Shown: positions 17,455 to 25,364 of the stretch, piece by piece
How the letters are laid out: every line of letters starts with the position of its first letter
How positions within the stretch are numbered: position 1 is the first letter of the stretch
NCBI GenBank assembly: GCA_040080965.1
Contig: JBEBHH010000013.1
Span: forward strand, 1 to 64,000
Direction of reading: 5' to 3'
Length of the DNA: 64,000 nt
DNA from: SHZI01 sp040080965
GTDB lineage: Bacteria; Pseudomonadota; Gammaproteobacteria; Steroidobacterales; GCA-2729495
The notes under the pieces: model-generated
Database searches by the model: none
The model's input: the letters and a program-made list of their open reading frames with translations, nothing else
What the model was told of the DNA's origin: nothing
Made by a program: the position numbers and the translations under genes

Positions 17455-17472
17455 GAGCGGCTTCAGCCGCGA
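17451..17472. repeat. REP-like palindrome at a gene stop
   Basis: GTAGGAGCGGCTTCAGCCGC, the consensus form. Its TAG (17452-17454) is the stop codon of the alpha/beta-hydrolase gene. An inverted partial copy lies 54 bases downstream, so the two make an inverted pair between convergent genes. Confidence 0.9.
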
Positions 17473-17526
17473 CGAGAATCCCCGGCAGGAGCGTCCAGGC
17501 AACCGAGGGGGGAAACCCGGCCGCCA

Positions 17527-17543
17527 CTGAAGGCGCTCCTACC
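17527..17543. repeat. Partial REP-like element, inverted, at a gene stop
   Basis: On the minus strand this reads GGTAGGAGCGCCTTCAG, the first part of the REP-like element. Its TAG (17541-17539) is the stop of the PEP-CTERM-type gene. The second half of the palindrome is degenerate. Confidence 0.8.
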
Positions 17544-18324
17544 GGTTGCGGCGCCTGTGCCGCCCAACCATCAGGCGTCCGTGCCGTCCAACCAGGAACC
17601 CGACGCCCGTAAGCAGCAGCCAGGCCGCCGGGGGCGCCGGGACAACGGTGGTCGAAATCGCACCGATCGCGTCGATGTCGGCGCCGACCGTGCCGCCGTC
17701 GGTTTCACCCTCGGCCACGTCGTCGGTCAGGCGGACGTGACTGAGCAGCGACGTCGAGTTGAAGCCGAAGGCGTCGATGTCCACGCCGAAGGTACTGCCG
17801 AAGACCTTGCCGACACCGGTCCAGTTAACGCCGTCGGTGCTCACCTCGACGAAGGTGTCCTCGATGTCGGGACCGACCTCGAAGATCCACAGGTCGTCAG
17901 CCGTGCTGTCGCTGCCGGTGAGGTAGTTGTCGACGAACTGCACGGTGAGCGCACCGCCCACGCCCAGCGACACGAAGTTGCAGTCGGCCGGAGTTGCGAG
18001 TGGATTGCCCAGCAGCGGCGTGCCGCAGGCAAGCGTCGTGGTATTCGTGGTGTCCGGCACGCCGATGGCCTCGTTGCCGTTGCGGAAGGCAGGCAACGGC
18101 ACAATGGTGCCGGGCGGGAAGAACACGGGGCCGGCGCCGCCGTCGGCATCGGGCACCAGCCCGATGTTGGCGCTCACCAGGGCGTCGGCAAAAGACGCGG
18201 CGCCGCCGGGAAACTCGACGACCACGCCAGAGATGTTGGTGAAGCTCGCGGCCTGCACCGGCAGTGCGATTGCGGCGCCGGTGAACGCTGACAGGACGCT
18301 GGCAGCGATGCGGAAGGTGCCCAT
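17539..18324 (-). CDS. PEP-CTERM-type exported protein
   Basis: A 261-residue secreted protein. The ATG at 18324 has AAGGAG 10 bases upstream and gives a signal peptide (FRIAASVLSAFTGAAIALPV, cleaved near VQAAS). The mature part is acidic and rich in Gly, Asp and Thr, of unknown fold. The C-terminus has a sorting signal of the exosortase kind: a VPAPPAAW motif, one hydrophobic helix and a basic end. No exosortase gene is in the window. The basic end is longer than usual because an imperfect 24-bp tandem repeat (17550-17597) doubles the VGRHxR segment. The stop lies in a REP element. Confidence 0.8.
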   Translation of the reverse strand: MGTFRIAASVLSAFTGAAIALPVQAASFTNISGVVVEFPGGAASFADALVSANIGLVPDADGGAGPVFFPPGTIVPLPAFRNGNEAIGVPDTTNTTTLACGTPLLGNPLATPADCNFVSLGVGGALTVQFVDNYLTGSDSTADDLWIFEVGPDIEDTFVEVSTDGVNWTGVGKVFGSTFGVDIDAFGFNSTSLLSHVRLTDDVAEGETDGGTVGADIDAIGAISTTVVPAPPAAWLLLTGVGFLVGRHGRLMVGRHRRRNR

Positions 18325-18378
18325 GGGGAACGCTCCTTGAGTCTCTATGTTGTTGTTTGAATAGCGAGACCTGGGAAA

Positions 18379-18407
18379 ACCATACGCCCGGCAATCCCGG
18401 CTTTCAA
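18379..18407 (-). promoter_or_regulatory. Possible sigma-70-type promoter for the PEP-CTERM gene
   Basis: On the minus strand TTGAAA (18407-18402) is followed after exactly 17 bases by TATGGT (18384-18379). The transcript would have a leader of roughly 50 bases before the ATG at 18324. Four of six bases match the -10 consensus, so this is only a candidate. Confidence 0.35.
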
Positions 18408-18491
18408 CCACTGGAACGTGGCGTTTTCGACACACAGCGGGGGCCAGCAGGGCCAAGGCATACTCCCCGCCTTTACCACGGGAGTGTCGGC

Positions 18492-19280
18492 ATGCAGCCA
18501 CACCTGAGGGCCATCCTCGCGATCCTGGTCCTGGTCTTGCCCGGCGCCAGCGCCGCTGGCGAACCCGCCCAGCCCACGGTCCTCATCACCGGCGCCAGCC
18601 GGGGCATAGGCCTGGAATTCGCCCGCCAGTACGCCGCGCGGGACTGGCGGGTGATCGCCACGGCGCGGAATCCGGCTGGCGCCGCCGACCTGCAGACGCT
18701 GGCGGCGGCGGACCCGGATGTCCGCATCGAGGCCCTGGACGTCACCGACCACGCCGGGGTCGAGGCCCTCGCGGCGAAGCTGCGGGGGCAGCCGGTGGAC
18801 CTGCTGCTGCTGAACGCGGCCCAGGGCCCCACGCCCCAGACCGCCGTGCGCAGCCTGGCGAAGCTCGACTTCACGGAAGCGCGCCAGAGCTTCGAGGTGA
18901 ACGCCATCGGGCCGATGAAGGTGGCCCAGGCATTCCTCGACGCGGTGGCGGCGTCCGGCCGCAGGCAGATCATCGCGATCTCCAGCGACTCCGGCTCACT
19001 GGAGGCCAGCGCCCGGTTGCCCCTGCTCTACCACTACCGCGCCAGCAAGGCCGCGCTCAACATGTACATGCACACGCTATCCTTCGAGACGCCGCGCAAG
19101 GGCATCACGCTGGTCATGCTCCACCCCGGAACGGTGAAGACCAATCCGGGACTGATGCGCATACCGGGCGCCATGGAGACGCCGGACTCGGTGAGCCGGC
19201 TGATTGCGGTAATCGACAGGCTGACGCCGGCCGACAACGGCCGCTTCATGGACTACCACGGCGAGACGATGCCCTGGTGA
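18492..19280 (+). CDS. Short-chain dehydrogenase with an apparent signal peptide
   Basis: A 262-residue SDR. The ATG at 18492 is preceded by GGGAG at 8 bases and yields a hydrophobic leader (LRAILAILVLVLPGASAAGE) before the nucleotide-binding motif TGASRGIG. Catalytic residues are the Ser of AISSDSGS and the Tyr/Lys of YRASK. Most SDRs need cytosolic NAD(P), so an exported or membrane-anchored SDR is unusual. A later start is conceivable but no good ATG with a ribosome site is seen before the TGASRGIG motif. A REP-like element follows the stop by 10 bases. Confidence 0.8.
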   Translation: MQPHLRAILAILVLVLPGASAAGEPAQPTVLITGASRGIGLEFARQYAARDWRVIATARNPAGAADLQTLAAADPDVRIEALDVTDHAGVEALAAKLRGQPVDLLLLNAAQGPTPQTAVRSLAKLDFTEARQSFEVNAIGPMKVAQAFLDAVAASGRRQIIAISSDSGSLEASARLPLLYHYRASKAALNMYMHTLSFETPRKGITLVMLHPGTVKTNPGLMRIPGAMETPDSVSRLIAVIDRLTPADNGRFMDYHGETMPW

Positions 19281-19290
19281 CGATGCGCCT

Positions 19291-19312
19291 GTAGGAGCGG
19301 CTTCAGCCGCGA
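19291..19312. repeat. REP-like palindrome between convergent genes
   Basis: GTAGGAGCGGCTTCAGCCGC, the consensus form. It lies 10 bases after the SDR stop and 31 bases before the end of the convergent deformylase gene. This is the only copy in the window that does not contain a gene's stop codon. Confidence 0.9.
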
Positions 19313-19343
19313 CATCGATGCACTAGTCGTGCGCGACCGGCGG

Positions 19344-19880
19344 CTAGTCATCCCCGGCATCATCAAGATCAGGGAACAGCACCGACGTGTAGCCGAAGCG
19401 CGTGAAGTCCCGGATGCGCATCGGGTAGAGCATGCCGATGAGGTGATCGCACTCGTGCTGGACGACGCGGGCGTGAAAGCCGCTCGCCTCCCGGTCGATG
19501 GGCGCGCCGAACGGGTCGAAGCCCCGGTAGCGGATGCGCGCCCAGCGGGGCACGACGCCGCGCATGCCGGGTACCGAGAGGCAGCCCTCCCAGTCCTCTT
19601 CTTCGTACGGCGCGAGGACTTCGATCTGCGGATTGACGAGCACGGTGCGCGGCACCGCGGGCGCGTCGGGATAGCGCTCGTTCTGGTCGAAGCCGAAGAT
19701 GACCAGGGCCAGGTCCACGCCGATCTGGGGCGCGGCGAGACCCGCGCCGTTGGCAGCGGCCATGGTGTCGAAGAGGTCCGCCACCAGGGCGTGCAGTTCG
19801 GGCGTGTCGAAGGCGTCGACCGGCCGCGCCACGGTGAGCAGGCGGGGGTCGCCCATCTTCAGGATCTCGCGAATGGCCAT
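19344..19880 (-). CDS. def: Peptide deformylase
   Basis: A 178-residue metallo-deformylase that removes the N-formyl group from new proteins. All three motifs are intact: GAGLAAPQIG near residue 50, EGCLSVP near residue 98 and HECDHLIG near residue 140, which supply Gln, Cys and the two His metal ligands plus Glu. The ATG at 19880 gives MAIREILKMGDPRL, the standard start. The gene is not next to fmt, as the main def often is, so a second copy may exist elsewhere. It lies 20 bases after the DUF2141 gene. Confidence 0.95.
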   Translation of the reverse strand: MAIREILKMGDPRLLTVARPVDAFDTPELHALVADLFDTMAAANGAGLAAPQIGVDLALVIFGFDQNERYPDAPAVPRTVLVNPQIEVLAPYEEEDWEGCLSVPGMRGVVPRWARIRYRGFDPFGAPIDREASGFHARVVQHECDHLIGMLYPMRIRDFTRFGYTSVLFPDLDDAGDD

Positions 19881-19900
19881 GGCGCCGGTGCTGCCCGGGG

Positions 19901-20344
19901 TCAGTTGAGCTTGATCGTCAGCTCGATGGGCTGGTCGCCAACGGTGAAGACGGCATCCTGGAACTTCGGCGCGCTCCACCTGGCCGGCGCATCATTGGAG
20001 GAACCGGAAGCCTCCGTCGGGATGCCGATTAAATTGGTGTCCAGCTTCCGGTTGCCGTTCATGTCCTGGAACACCGACAGCGCGTAGGTCCCGGGCGGCA
20101 GGGGCATGTCGAAGGCCACCGTGCCCTGGCGGACGTTGCCGGCCACGGACACTTCCCGGGTGGCGACGGTGGTGGCCCCAAGCCAGGTCTCCGGACTGAC
20201 GTAGGCGCCCGCGAGGAGCATGCCTGCCGTCTTCTTCACGTTGGTGACGACGACACGCACGACCGTGTCGGCCGCGGCGGCGCCAACGGGGAAGGTGCCC
20301 GCGAGGACGGCGGCCGTCAGGATCGAAAGCGGGAAGTGGCGCAT
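19901..20344 (-). CDS. Exported DUF2141 protein
   Basis: A 147-residue secreted protein. The ATG at 20344 has GGAGGG 8 bases upstream and starts a clear Sec signal (LSILTAAVLAGTFPVGAAAAD). The mature part matches DUF2141, including PLPPGTYALSVFQDMNGNRKLDTN, a likely beta-sandwich with an Asp/Asn-rich loop. Its biochemical role is not established. It probably shares a transcript with def, 20 bases downstream. Confidence 0.85.
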   Translation of the reverse strand: MRHFPLSILTAAVLAGTFPVGAAAADTVVRVVVTNVKKTAGMLLAGAYVSPETWLGATTVATREVSVAGNVRQGTVAFDMPLPPGTYALSVFQDMNGNRKLDTNLIGIPTEASGSSNDAPARWSAPKFQDAVFTVGDQPIELTIKLN

Positions 20345-20404
20345 GGGGCTGCCCTCCGGTGTCTGGTTATAGTACAGGCGCACACCACCCCGGGAGTACG
20401 CCGA

Positions 20405-20911
20405 ATGACCCGCCTGAAGAACCTGCTGTGCATGGCTGCCCTGCTGCTTGCCGCCATCGCCGGCGACGCCGCCGAAACAGGCTGCACCGATCCGCGCTCC
20501 CATCACTTCGACTTCTGGATCGGCAACTGGGAAGTCGTCAATGCGAACGGCACCAAGGCCGGCCGCAACCGCATCGAGCCGATTCTGGACGGCTGCGTGC
20601 TCCAGGAGACCTGGACCGGGACCTCGGGCAGCGCCGGAACGAGCCTCAACTTCTTCGACGCCGGGCGCAGCAAGTGGCGCCAGTTCTGGGTGTGGCGGGA
20701 AGGCACGACCCTGGAGCTCGAGGGCGGGCTGGTGAACGGCGCGATGGTCATGGAAGGCGACTCGGTGGAGGACGGCAAGCCCGTCAGGAACCGGATCACC
20801 TGGTCACGCCGCTCCGGCGGAAAGGTGAACCAGCTGTGGGAGGTTTCCGGGGACAACGGCAAGACGTGGAAGTCGATCTTCGACGGCATGTACCACCCGG
20901 AGAAGCCGTAG
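20405..20911 (+). CDS. Exported DUF1579-like protein
   Basis: A 168-residue protein with a Sec signal (LKNLLCMAALLLAAIAGDAAE) and a lipocalin-like beta-barrel of the DUF1579 kind, seen as FDFWIGNWEVVNANG near the N-terminus and the strands WTGTSGSAGTSLNFFD. Proteins of this family are often small-ligand binders, but the ligand is unknown. The ATG at 20405 has GGGAG about 8 bases upstream. Its stop is the TAG of a REP element that also ends the convergent transporter gene. Confidence 0.75.
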   Translation: MTRLKNLLCMAALLLAAIAGDAAETGCTDPRSHHFDFWIGNWEVVNANGTKAGRNRIEPILDGCVLQETWTGTSGSAGTSLNFFDAGRSKWRQFWVWREGTTLELEGGLVNGAMVMEGDSVEDGKPVRNRITWSRRSGGKVNQLWEVSGDNGKTWKSIFDGMYHPEKP

Positions 20912-20929
20912 GAGCGGCTTCAGCCGCGC
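20908..20929. repeat. REP-like palindrome shared by two convergent stops
   Basis: GTAGGAGCGGCTTCAGCCGC, the consensus form. The TAG at 20909-20911 ends the DUF1579 gene on plus; the TGA at 20922-20920 ends the EamA gene on minus, so the genes are only 8 bases apart. Confidence 0.93.
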
Positions 20930-21780
20930 GGCTTCGCGATGAGCAGCAGCACGCCGGCCAGCACCACGCCCGCCGACGCCCACTCCCAGCCGGTGATCAC
21001 CTCACCGCCGAAGGCCACGCCGAGCAGCATGGCGATCACGGGGTTCACGAAGGTGTAGCTCGCCGCGAGTCCCGCGGACGCCCGCGCGAGCAGCACCATG
21101 TAGGCGTTGAAGGCGAGCAGCGAGCCGAACACCACCAGGTACAGCCAGGCCCAGGCCGCGAGCGGCTCGGGCGGCCAGCTGAACGTCTCGCCGGTCAGGC
21201 CGGCCAGGACCATGAGCACGACGCCCCCGCACAGCATCTCGCTCGCGAAGCCCATCGCCCCCGGCGCCAGCGGCAACGACCGCTGGCTGAGCACGCTGCC
21301 GAGCGACCAGCAGGAAGTGGCCGTGACCATGGCCAGCAGGCCCGCGGGCGACGCCTGGAAACCATCGCCCCGGGTCAGCATCACCACCCCGGCCAGGCCC
21401 ACGCCGATGCCCGCCATCTCGAGACGGCCGGGCACCACGCGCCAGAGCAGGTTGACGAGCACGATCAGCAACGGGACCACGGCGATGAATACCACCACGA
21501 TGCCGGAGCCCACCGTCTGCTCGGCGACCGCGACGCTGCCCATCCCGCCACCGAGCATCAAGGCGCCGACCACCAGCGCATTGCGCCACTGCCGGCGGTC
21601 AGGCCAGGGCGTGTCCCGCACCAGGCGCATCCACAGGGCCAGGCCGAGGCCGGCCACCAGGAAGCGGGTGCCCATCTGGAAGTAGGGCGGAAAGCTGACG
21701 AGCGCGAAGCGGATCGCCAGGTAGGTGGAACCCCAGACCAGCCACGTGGCGGCAAGACAGGCGACGACCAGGCGGCTCAT
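20920..21780 (-). CDS. EamA-family (DMT) transporter
   Basis: A 286-residue inner-membrane protein with ten predicted helices in two EamA repeats, close to the YedA group. Family marks are WLVWGSTYLAIRFALVSFPP in helix 1, and SYTFVNPVIAMLLGVAFGGE in the second repeat. It probably exports amino acids or other small metabolites. The start ATG at 21780 gives MSRLVVACLAAT; the longer frame adds a non-family extension. The end of the gene (IAKPRG) is set by the TGA in the REP palindrome. Confidence 0.9.
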   Translation of the reverse strand: MSRLVVACLAATWLVWGSTYLAIRFALVSFPPYFQMGTRFLVAGLGLALWMRLVRDTPWPDRRQWRNALVVGALMLGGGMGSVAVAEQTVGSGIVVVFIAVVPLLIVLVNLLWRVVPGRLEMAGIGVGLAGVVMLTRGDGFQASPAGLLAMVTATSCWSLGSVLSQRSLPLAPGAMGFASEMLCGGVVLMVLAGLTGETFSWPPEPLAAWAWLYLVVFGSLLAFNAYMVLLARASAGLAASYTFVNPVIAMLLGVAFGGEVITGWEWASAGVVLAGVLLLIAKPRG

Positions 21781-21860
21781 GGGCTGATGGTATGCAAAAC
21801 CCGCCAAGGCATCGAGTTTTGGGGATTGCGCCCCCGGATCCCCTGGCGAATACTTTCGGC

Positions 21861-22100
21861 ATGGCAATCAGAGTCACGCTGTCCGAGGAAGCGGCCCGGT
21901 TCGTGGAGGCTCGCGTGCAGGCAGGCGATTCCCCCGATGCGGATAGCTGTGTCAACGACCTGCTGCGACGAGCCGCCGAGCAGGGTGCATCCTACGAGGC
22001 CTGGTTCCGGCGGGAAGTCGCCACGGCGGTCCGTGAGGCCGATGCGGGTGATTTCGCGTCCGATGACGAAGTACGCCGAACCCTCGACCGACGGCCGTAG
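21861..22100 (+). CDS. parD: ParD-type antitoxin
   Basis: A 79-residue ribbon-helix-helix protein: the N-terminal strand MAIRVTLSEEAARFVEARV and the helix SCVNDLLRRAAEQG match ParD/CopG antitoxins, and the C-terminal part that wraps the toxin is acidic. It should bind and neutralise the ParE-type toxin encoded next to it and repress their promoter. The toxin start overlaps this stop by one base (TAGTG). A weak promoter (TTGCGC, 17 bases, AATACT) lies just upstream. Confidence 0.85.
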   Translation: MAIRVTLSEEAARFVEARVQAGDSPDADSCVNDLLRRAAEQGASYEAWFRREVATAVREADAGDFASDDEVRRTLDRRP

Positions 22101-22375
22101 TGCGTGTTCGCTGGCTTCGGTCCGGCCTGCGAAGCATCGAGATCGCCGGGACCTACATTGCTGCGGACAATCCGCAGGCAGCCGCCCGTCTTGTCGACAC
22201 GGTCCGCTCCCGCGCCCAACTGCTCGCCGACAACCCGAAACTTGGCCGCGTGGGTCGCATCCCGGGTACACGTGAAATGATCCTCGGGGGAATGTCCTTC
22301 CTGATCGTCTATAGGCTGACTTCTGACGAAGTGCAGATCCTCCGACTGCTCCACACCTCGCAGGAGTTCCCCTGA
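22100..22375 (+). CDS. parE: ParE/RelE-superfamily toxin
   Basis: A 91-residue toxin of the ParE/RelE fold. The N-terminal helices (IEIAGTYIAADNPQAAARLV) are followed by the strands TREMILGGMSFLIVYRL and VQILRLLHTSQ, typical of the family. ParE poisons DNA gyrase, whereas RelE members cut mRNA; the order next to a ParD-type antitoxin favours ParE. The start is GTG at 22100, overlapping the antitoxin stop by one base, as expected for coupled translation. Confidence 0.85.
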   Translation: MRVRWLRSGLRSIEIAGTYIAADNPQAAARLVDTVRSRAQLLADNPKLGRVGRIPGTREMILGGMSFLIVYRLTSDEVQILRLLHTSQEFP

Positions 22376-22378
22376 GAG

Positions 22379-23137
22379 ATGAGCGGCTCAGTCTTGCGGC
22401 AACTGGTAACCACCTTCCACATCGGCCGGAGCGGCAGCACCGTGCTGGGGGACCTCCTCGACCAGCATCCCGCGATCCACTGGCTGGGCGAGATCTACGA
22501 GTGGCCGGAATTCCGCGACCGCCCGGCCGCGCCCGGCCCCGGCAGCGAACTGCTCCGGCGGCTGCGGACGCGCCTGCCGGGCGTCGGGAAGCCCGTCGCG
22601 GGCATCGAGGCCAAGTTCTACCACCTCCACGACCACGGCGTAGCGCTCGGCGACTTCCTGGACGAGCTGCGCGGCGAGCTTGCCGGCACCGGACGGTGCC
22701 GCTTCGTCGTGCTCCGCCGGAAGAACTACCTGCGCAAGATCGTCTCGAGTCTGGCGGCCCGCCAGCGGGGCCAGTGGTTCGCACGGCCCGGCAGCCCGGT
22801 GCCGCCGGTGCGGCTGGACATCAATCCGGAGCGCGTGTGCATCGACGGCGACGCCCAGCCCCTCCTCGACTACCTGCGGGACTGGGATGCCCAGTTCGAC
22901 CAGCTGGACGAGGCGCTCGCCGGCGAGGACGTCCTGCACCTCGCCTACGAGGACGACATCGAGCAGGATCCGCTGGTGGCCTACCGCAAGGTCTGCCGGT
23001 ACCTGGGCCTGCCCGCCGGGGCGCCGGAAGTGCGTTTCAACCGGACCACGCCCCAGCCCCTGCCGGAGATCGTCACGACGCTGGATGCAGTCCGGAGGGC
23101 TCTGGCCGGGTCTGGCTACGAGTGGATGGCTGAGTAG
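22379..23137 (+). CDS. Sulfotransferase-family protein
   Basis: A 252-residue protein with the PAPS-binding P-loop of sulfotransferases near the N-terminus (FHIGRSGSTVLGDLLDQHP), a later FVVLRRKNYLRKIVSS stretch for the 3'-phosphate, and a C-terminal AYEDDIEQDPLVAYRKVCRYLGLP, the usual signature of bacterial members. It may sulfate a carbohydrate or lipid; the acceptor is unknown. It starts 3 bases after the toxin stop and may be read through from the parDE promoter. Its last 65 bases overlap the convergent PAP2 gene. Confidence 0.85.
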   Translation: MSGSVLRQLVTTFHIGRSGSTVLGDLLDQHPAIHWLGEIYEWPEFRDRPAAPGPGSELLRRLRTRLPGVGKPVAGIEAKFYHLHDHGVALGDFLDELRGELAGTGRCRFVVLRRKNYLRKIVSSLAARQRGQWFARPGSPVPPVRLDINPERVCIDGDAQPLLDYLRDWDAQFDQLDEALAGEDVLHLAYEDDIEQDPLVAYRKVCRYLGLPAGAPEVRFNRTTPQPLPEIVTTLDAVRRALAGSGYEWMAE

Positions 23138-23864
23138 TATCGGCGGCCGCCCCATGCCCGGCCGCCTCCCAGACATTGCCCCGGTAGCCTATGGCGTAGA
23201 CCGCCAGGCACGTGAACCAGACCAGGGCGGCGCTCCACAGGTCGTGGGACAGGAAGTGGGCGCCCCGCGCCTCCTGCCCGAACGCAAACACTCCGCCCAC
23301 GAGCAGCGCGCCACCCAACGCCCAGCGAGCCAGCTTCCGGCTGCGTCCGAGCGTGAGGAAATAGAGCGCAAACAGGGCGAAGCCCGAGGACGAGTGGCCC
23401 CCCGGGAAGCACTGCGCCCGGGGAAGGCTGTCCGGGCGGTCGGCAAACAGGTGAACGTAGGGCAGCCGGCCGCCGAACTCGGCGAGGGACCAGGGGCAGT
23501 CCACGTTCGTGAACTGCTTCAGCAGGCCGACGGCGCCGGCACCCAGCGCCACGCTCAGCACCACGAACCCGGCCGGACGGCGCCAGCGGCGCAACGCTCC
23601 GATCCGGAAACTGAGCAGCCAGCTGAGCAGGAGAATTCCGCCCAGGATGCGGATCAGCAAACCGCCGTCGGAGTGGATCAGCTCCTTGGCCCACCACTCG
23701 CCAGCGCCGCTGCCGATGAAATGCCGGGTCGCCGGGTCGAAGGCCCAGGCCCGCGCGAAGCTCTCGTCAAGGCCCGTGCCCGCCGCGACCGTCGCGAAGA
23801 GCACGAACAGCACAGCCGGCCACGTGGCGTGCCTGCGCCAGAAGTTCCTGTCGAGCGGCAGCAC
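23073..23864 (-). CDS. PAP2-family lipid phosphatase
   Basis: A 263-residue membrane phosphatase with about six helices. The three PAP2 motifs appear as LKQFTNVDCPW, then PGGHSSSGFALF with the catalytic His, then EARGAHFLSHD with the nucleophile His. Such enzymes remove phosphate from phosphatidic acid, undecaprenyl diphosphate or phosphorylated lipid A at the periplasmic face. The GTG at 23864 begins one base after the stop of the TPR gene, making it the last of six tightly linked genes. An ATG at 23990 exists but lies well inside the upstream gene. The 3' end overlaps the sulfotransferase by 65 bases. Confidence 0.85.
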   Translation of the reverse strand: MLPLDRNFWRRHATWPAVLFVLFATVAAGTGLDESFARAWAFDPATRHFIGSGAGEWWAKELIHSDGGLLIRILGGILLLSWLLSFRIGALRRWRRPAGFVVLSVALGAGAVGLLKQFTNVDCPWSLAEFGGRLPYVHLFADRPDSLPRAQCFPGGHSSSGFALFALYFLTLGRSRKLARWALGGALLVGGVFAFGQEARGAHFLSHDLWSAALVWFTCLAVYAIGYRGNVWEAAGHGAAADTTQPSTRSQTRPEPSGLHPAS

Positions 23865-23865
23865 G

Positions 23866-24519
23866 TCAGCGGGCCGGAATCTTCGCCAGCAGCGCGCGGA
23901 TTTCGCGGCGGCGGCCCTCGTCGGCAGACTGCCGGCTGGGCCGGGGCGCTGCCTGGAGCGCCTTCTCCAGGTGCTTCTTCGCGCCGGCATAGTCGTCCTC
24001 GTCGTAGAGGAACTCCCCGTAGAAGTAGTTCGGGTCGATCCCGTCCGGGTTGATGGCGAGCGACTTCTCCAGGTATTCCCTGGCCTTCTTGTCGCTCCCG
24101 AAGCCGACGGGGAAACCCGGCACCTTGTGATAGAGCGTGCCGAGGCTGGTGTAGGCCGAGCCCTGCAGCGCCTTCGGGTCGATCTTCAGCGCCGCCTCGA
24201 GCTTTGCCCGGGAGTCCTTCGCCAGGCCCAGGGCGCCCAGGCCGCCCTTCACGCCGGCCGTGGTGCTGAGCACGATGCCCTCCCAGATCAGCGGCTCGGC
24301 CCGTCCCGGATTGCGCGCCGTGAAGGCGGCCGCGTCGGTGATCAGCTTGTCGAAGGCCGCCTCCTTCGCGTCCCCGTCGGGCGAGTAATTGGCGTCGGCC
24401 CAGCGGGTCTGGATGGCGAGCAGGTCGGAATCGAAGTCCGCCAGGGCAGCGCCGGAGCCGAGCGCGCCGGCCAGGGCCAGCGCCAGGGTGGCAAGGAGGT
24501 TCGGGAAGTTGCGCGTCAT
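23866..24519 (-). CDS. Exported TPR-repeat protein
   Basis: A 217-residue secreted protein. A Sec signal (LLATLALALAGALGSGAALAD) is followed by TPR-like helical pairs, clearest in KARELEKSL-type segments such as REYLEKSLAINPDGIDPNYF and KKHLEKALQAAP. It resembles the TatT-type TPR proteins of the periplasm, and probably serves as a scaffold or binding partner. The ATG at 24519 overlaps the SDR stop (ATGA). Fifth gene of the six-gene operon. No enzymatic motif is seen. Confidence 0.75.
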   Translation of the reverse strand: MTRNFPNLLATLALALAGALGSGAALADFDSDLLAIQTRWADANYSPDGDAKEAAFDKLITDAAAFTARNPGRAEPLIWEGIVLSTTAGVKGGLGALGLAKDSRAKLEAALKIDPKALQGSAYTSLGTLYHKVPGFPVGFGSDKKAREYLEKSLAINPDGIDPNYFYGEFLYDEDDYAGAKKHLEKALQAAPRPSRQSADEGRRREIRALLAKIPAR

Positions 24520-25364
24520 GTGGGCGTCCTCGTCGATTGCAGACTGGTGGGAGTCGCCGGCGCCGGGGCCCCGGCATAGCGGCGAATGACCGGCAGCTGC
24601 TTGCGCAGCGAGCCATCCACCAGCCGCGGCAGCAGCGCGTTGAGCCGCACGAAGAATTTCTCGGGCCAGCCCACGACGGCCTCCAGCGTCCCACGCTCGA
24701 GCATCGCGCAGGCGGCGCGCGCGACGACGGGCGGCGTGTCCATCGCGACGCCCAGTTCGGCGTTCATGGTCTCCACGGCGGCGGTGTTGATGCCGGTCCG
24801 CGTGGCGCGGGGCGCCAGGTAGTGCACGGTCACGCTCGTGTCGGCCAGCTCGCGGCGCAGGGCCTCGCTGAAGCCCCGCATGGCGAACTTGGTCGCCGAG
24901 TAGACGGAGTAGGCGGCGTAGCCGATGCCGCCGAACACCGAGCCGGTGTTCAGGATGTGGGCCTCGGGCTGCCGTTGCAGGTGGGGCAGCAACAGACGAC
25001 AGAGGTGGATCGGCGCCTGCACGTTCACCGCGAGCGCCAGGTCGACTTCCTCGGCAGGCTGGTCTTCCAAGAGGCGGAAGTGGCTGACGCCGGCATTGTT
25101 GATCAGCACGTTGATGCCGCCGCGCCAGGTCCGGGCGAACTCGGCAAGGCGGGCCCGGTCGTCCGCGCGGGTGAGGTTGGCGGCAAACACCTCCACCCGG
25201 TCGGCGGAAATCCTTGGTTCGCTGGCGACGAAGCGCCGGAGGGCGCCCTCGTTGACGTCGACGAGCAGGACCGACGCGCCCTTGCCCAGCAGCTCGGCGG
25301 CAATCGCGCCACCGATGCCGCCGGCAGCGCCGGTCAGCAATACGCGTGCGGTCGAGAGGTTCAT
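24516..25364 (-). CDS. Short-chain dehydrogenase/reductase
   Basis: A 282-residue classical SDR. It has the nucleotide motif TGAAGGIGGAIA, the NNAGVSHF strand, and the catalytic Ser (TGSVFGG) and Tyr/Lys (YSATK). The stretch GAAGGIG and the acidic residue at the end of strand 2 (LVDVN) favour NAD. C-terminal residues beyond 250 form a basic, hydrophobic tail (PEKFFVRLNALLPRLVDGSL) common in SDRs acting on lipids. The ATG at 25364 overlaps the preceding stop by 4 bases. Probably reduces or oxidises the product of the upstream enzymes; substrate not known. Confidence 0.87.
   Translation of the reverse strand: MNLSTARVLLTGAAGGIGGAIAAELLGKGASVLLVDVNEGALRRFVASEPRISADRVEVFAANLTRADDRARLAEFARTWRGGINVLINNAGVSHFRLLEDQPAEEVDLALAVNVQAPIHLCRLLLPHLQRQPEAHILNTGSVFGGIGYAAYSVYSATKFAMRGFSEALRRELADTSVTVHYLAPRATRTGINTAAVETMNAELGVAMDTPPVVARAACAMLERGTLEAVVGWPEKFFVRLNALLPRLVDGSLRKQLPVIRRYAGAPAPATPTSLQSTRTPT

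Noticed and set aside
18325..18501. Longer start of the PEP-CTERM gene at 18501
   Set aside because: It places 59 non-signal residues ahead of a clear signal peptide with its own AAGGAG site.
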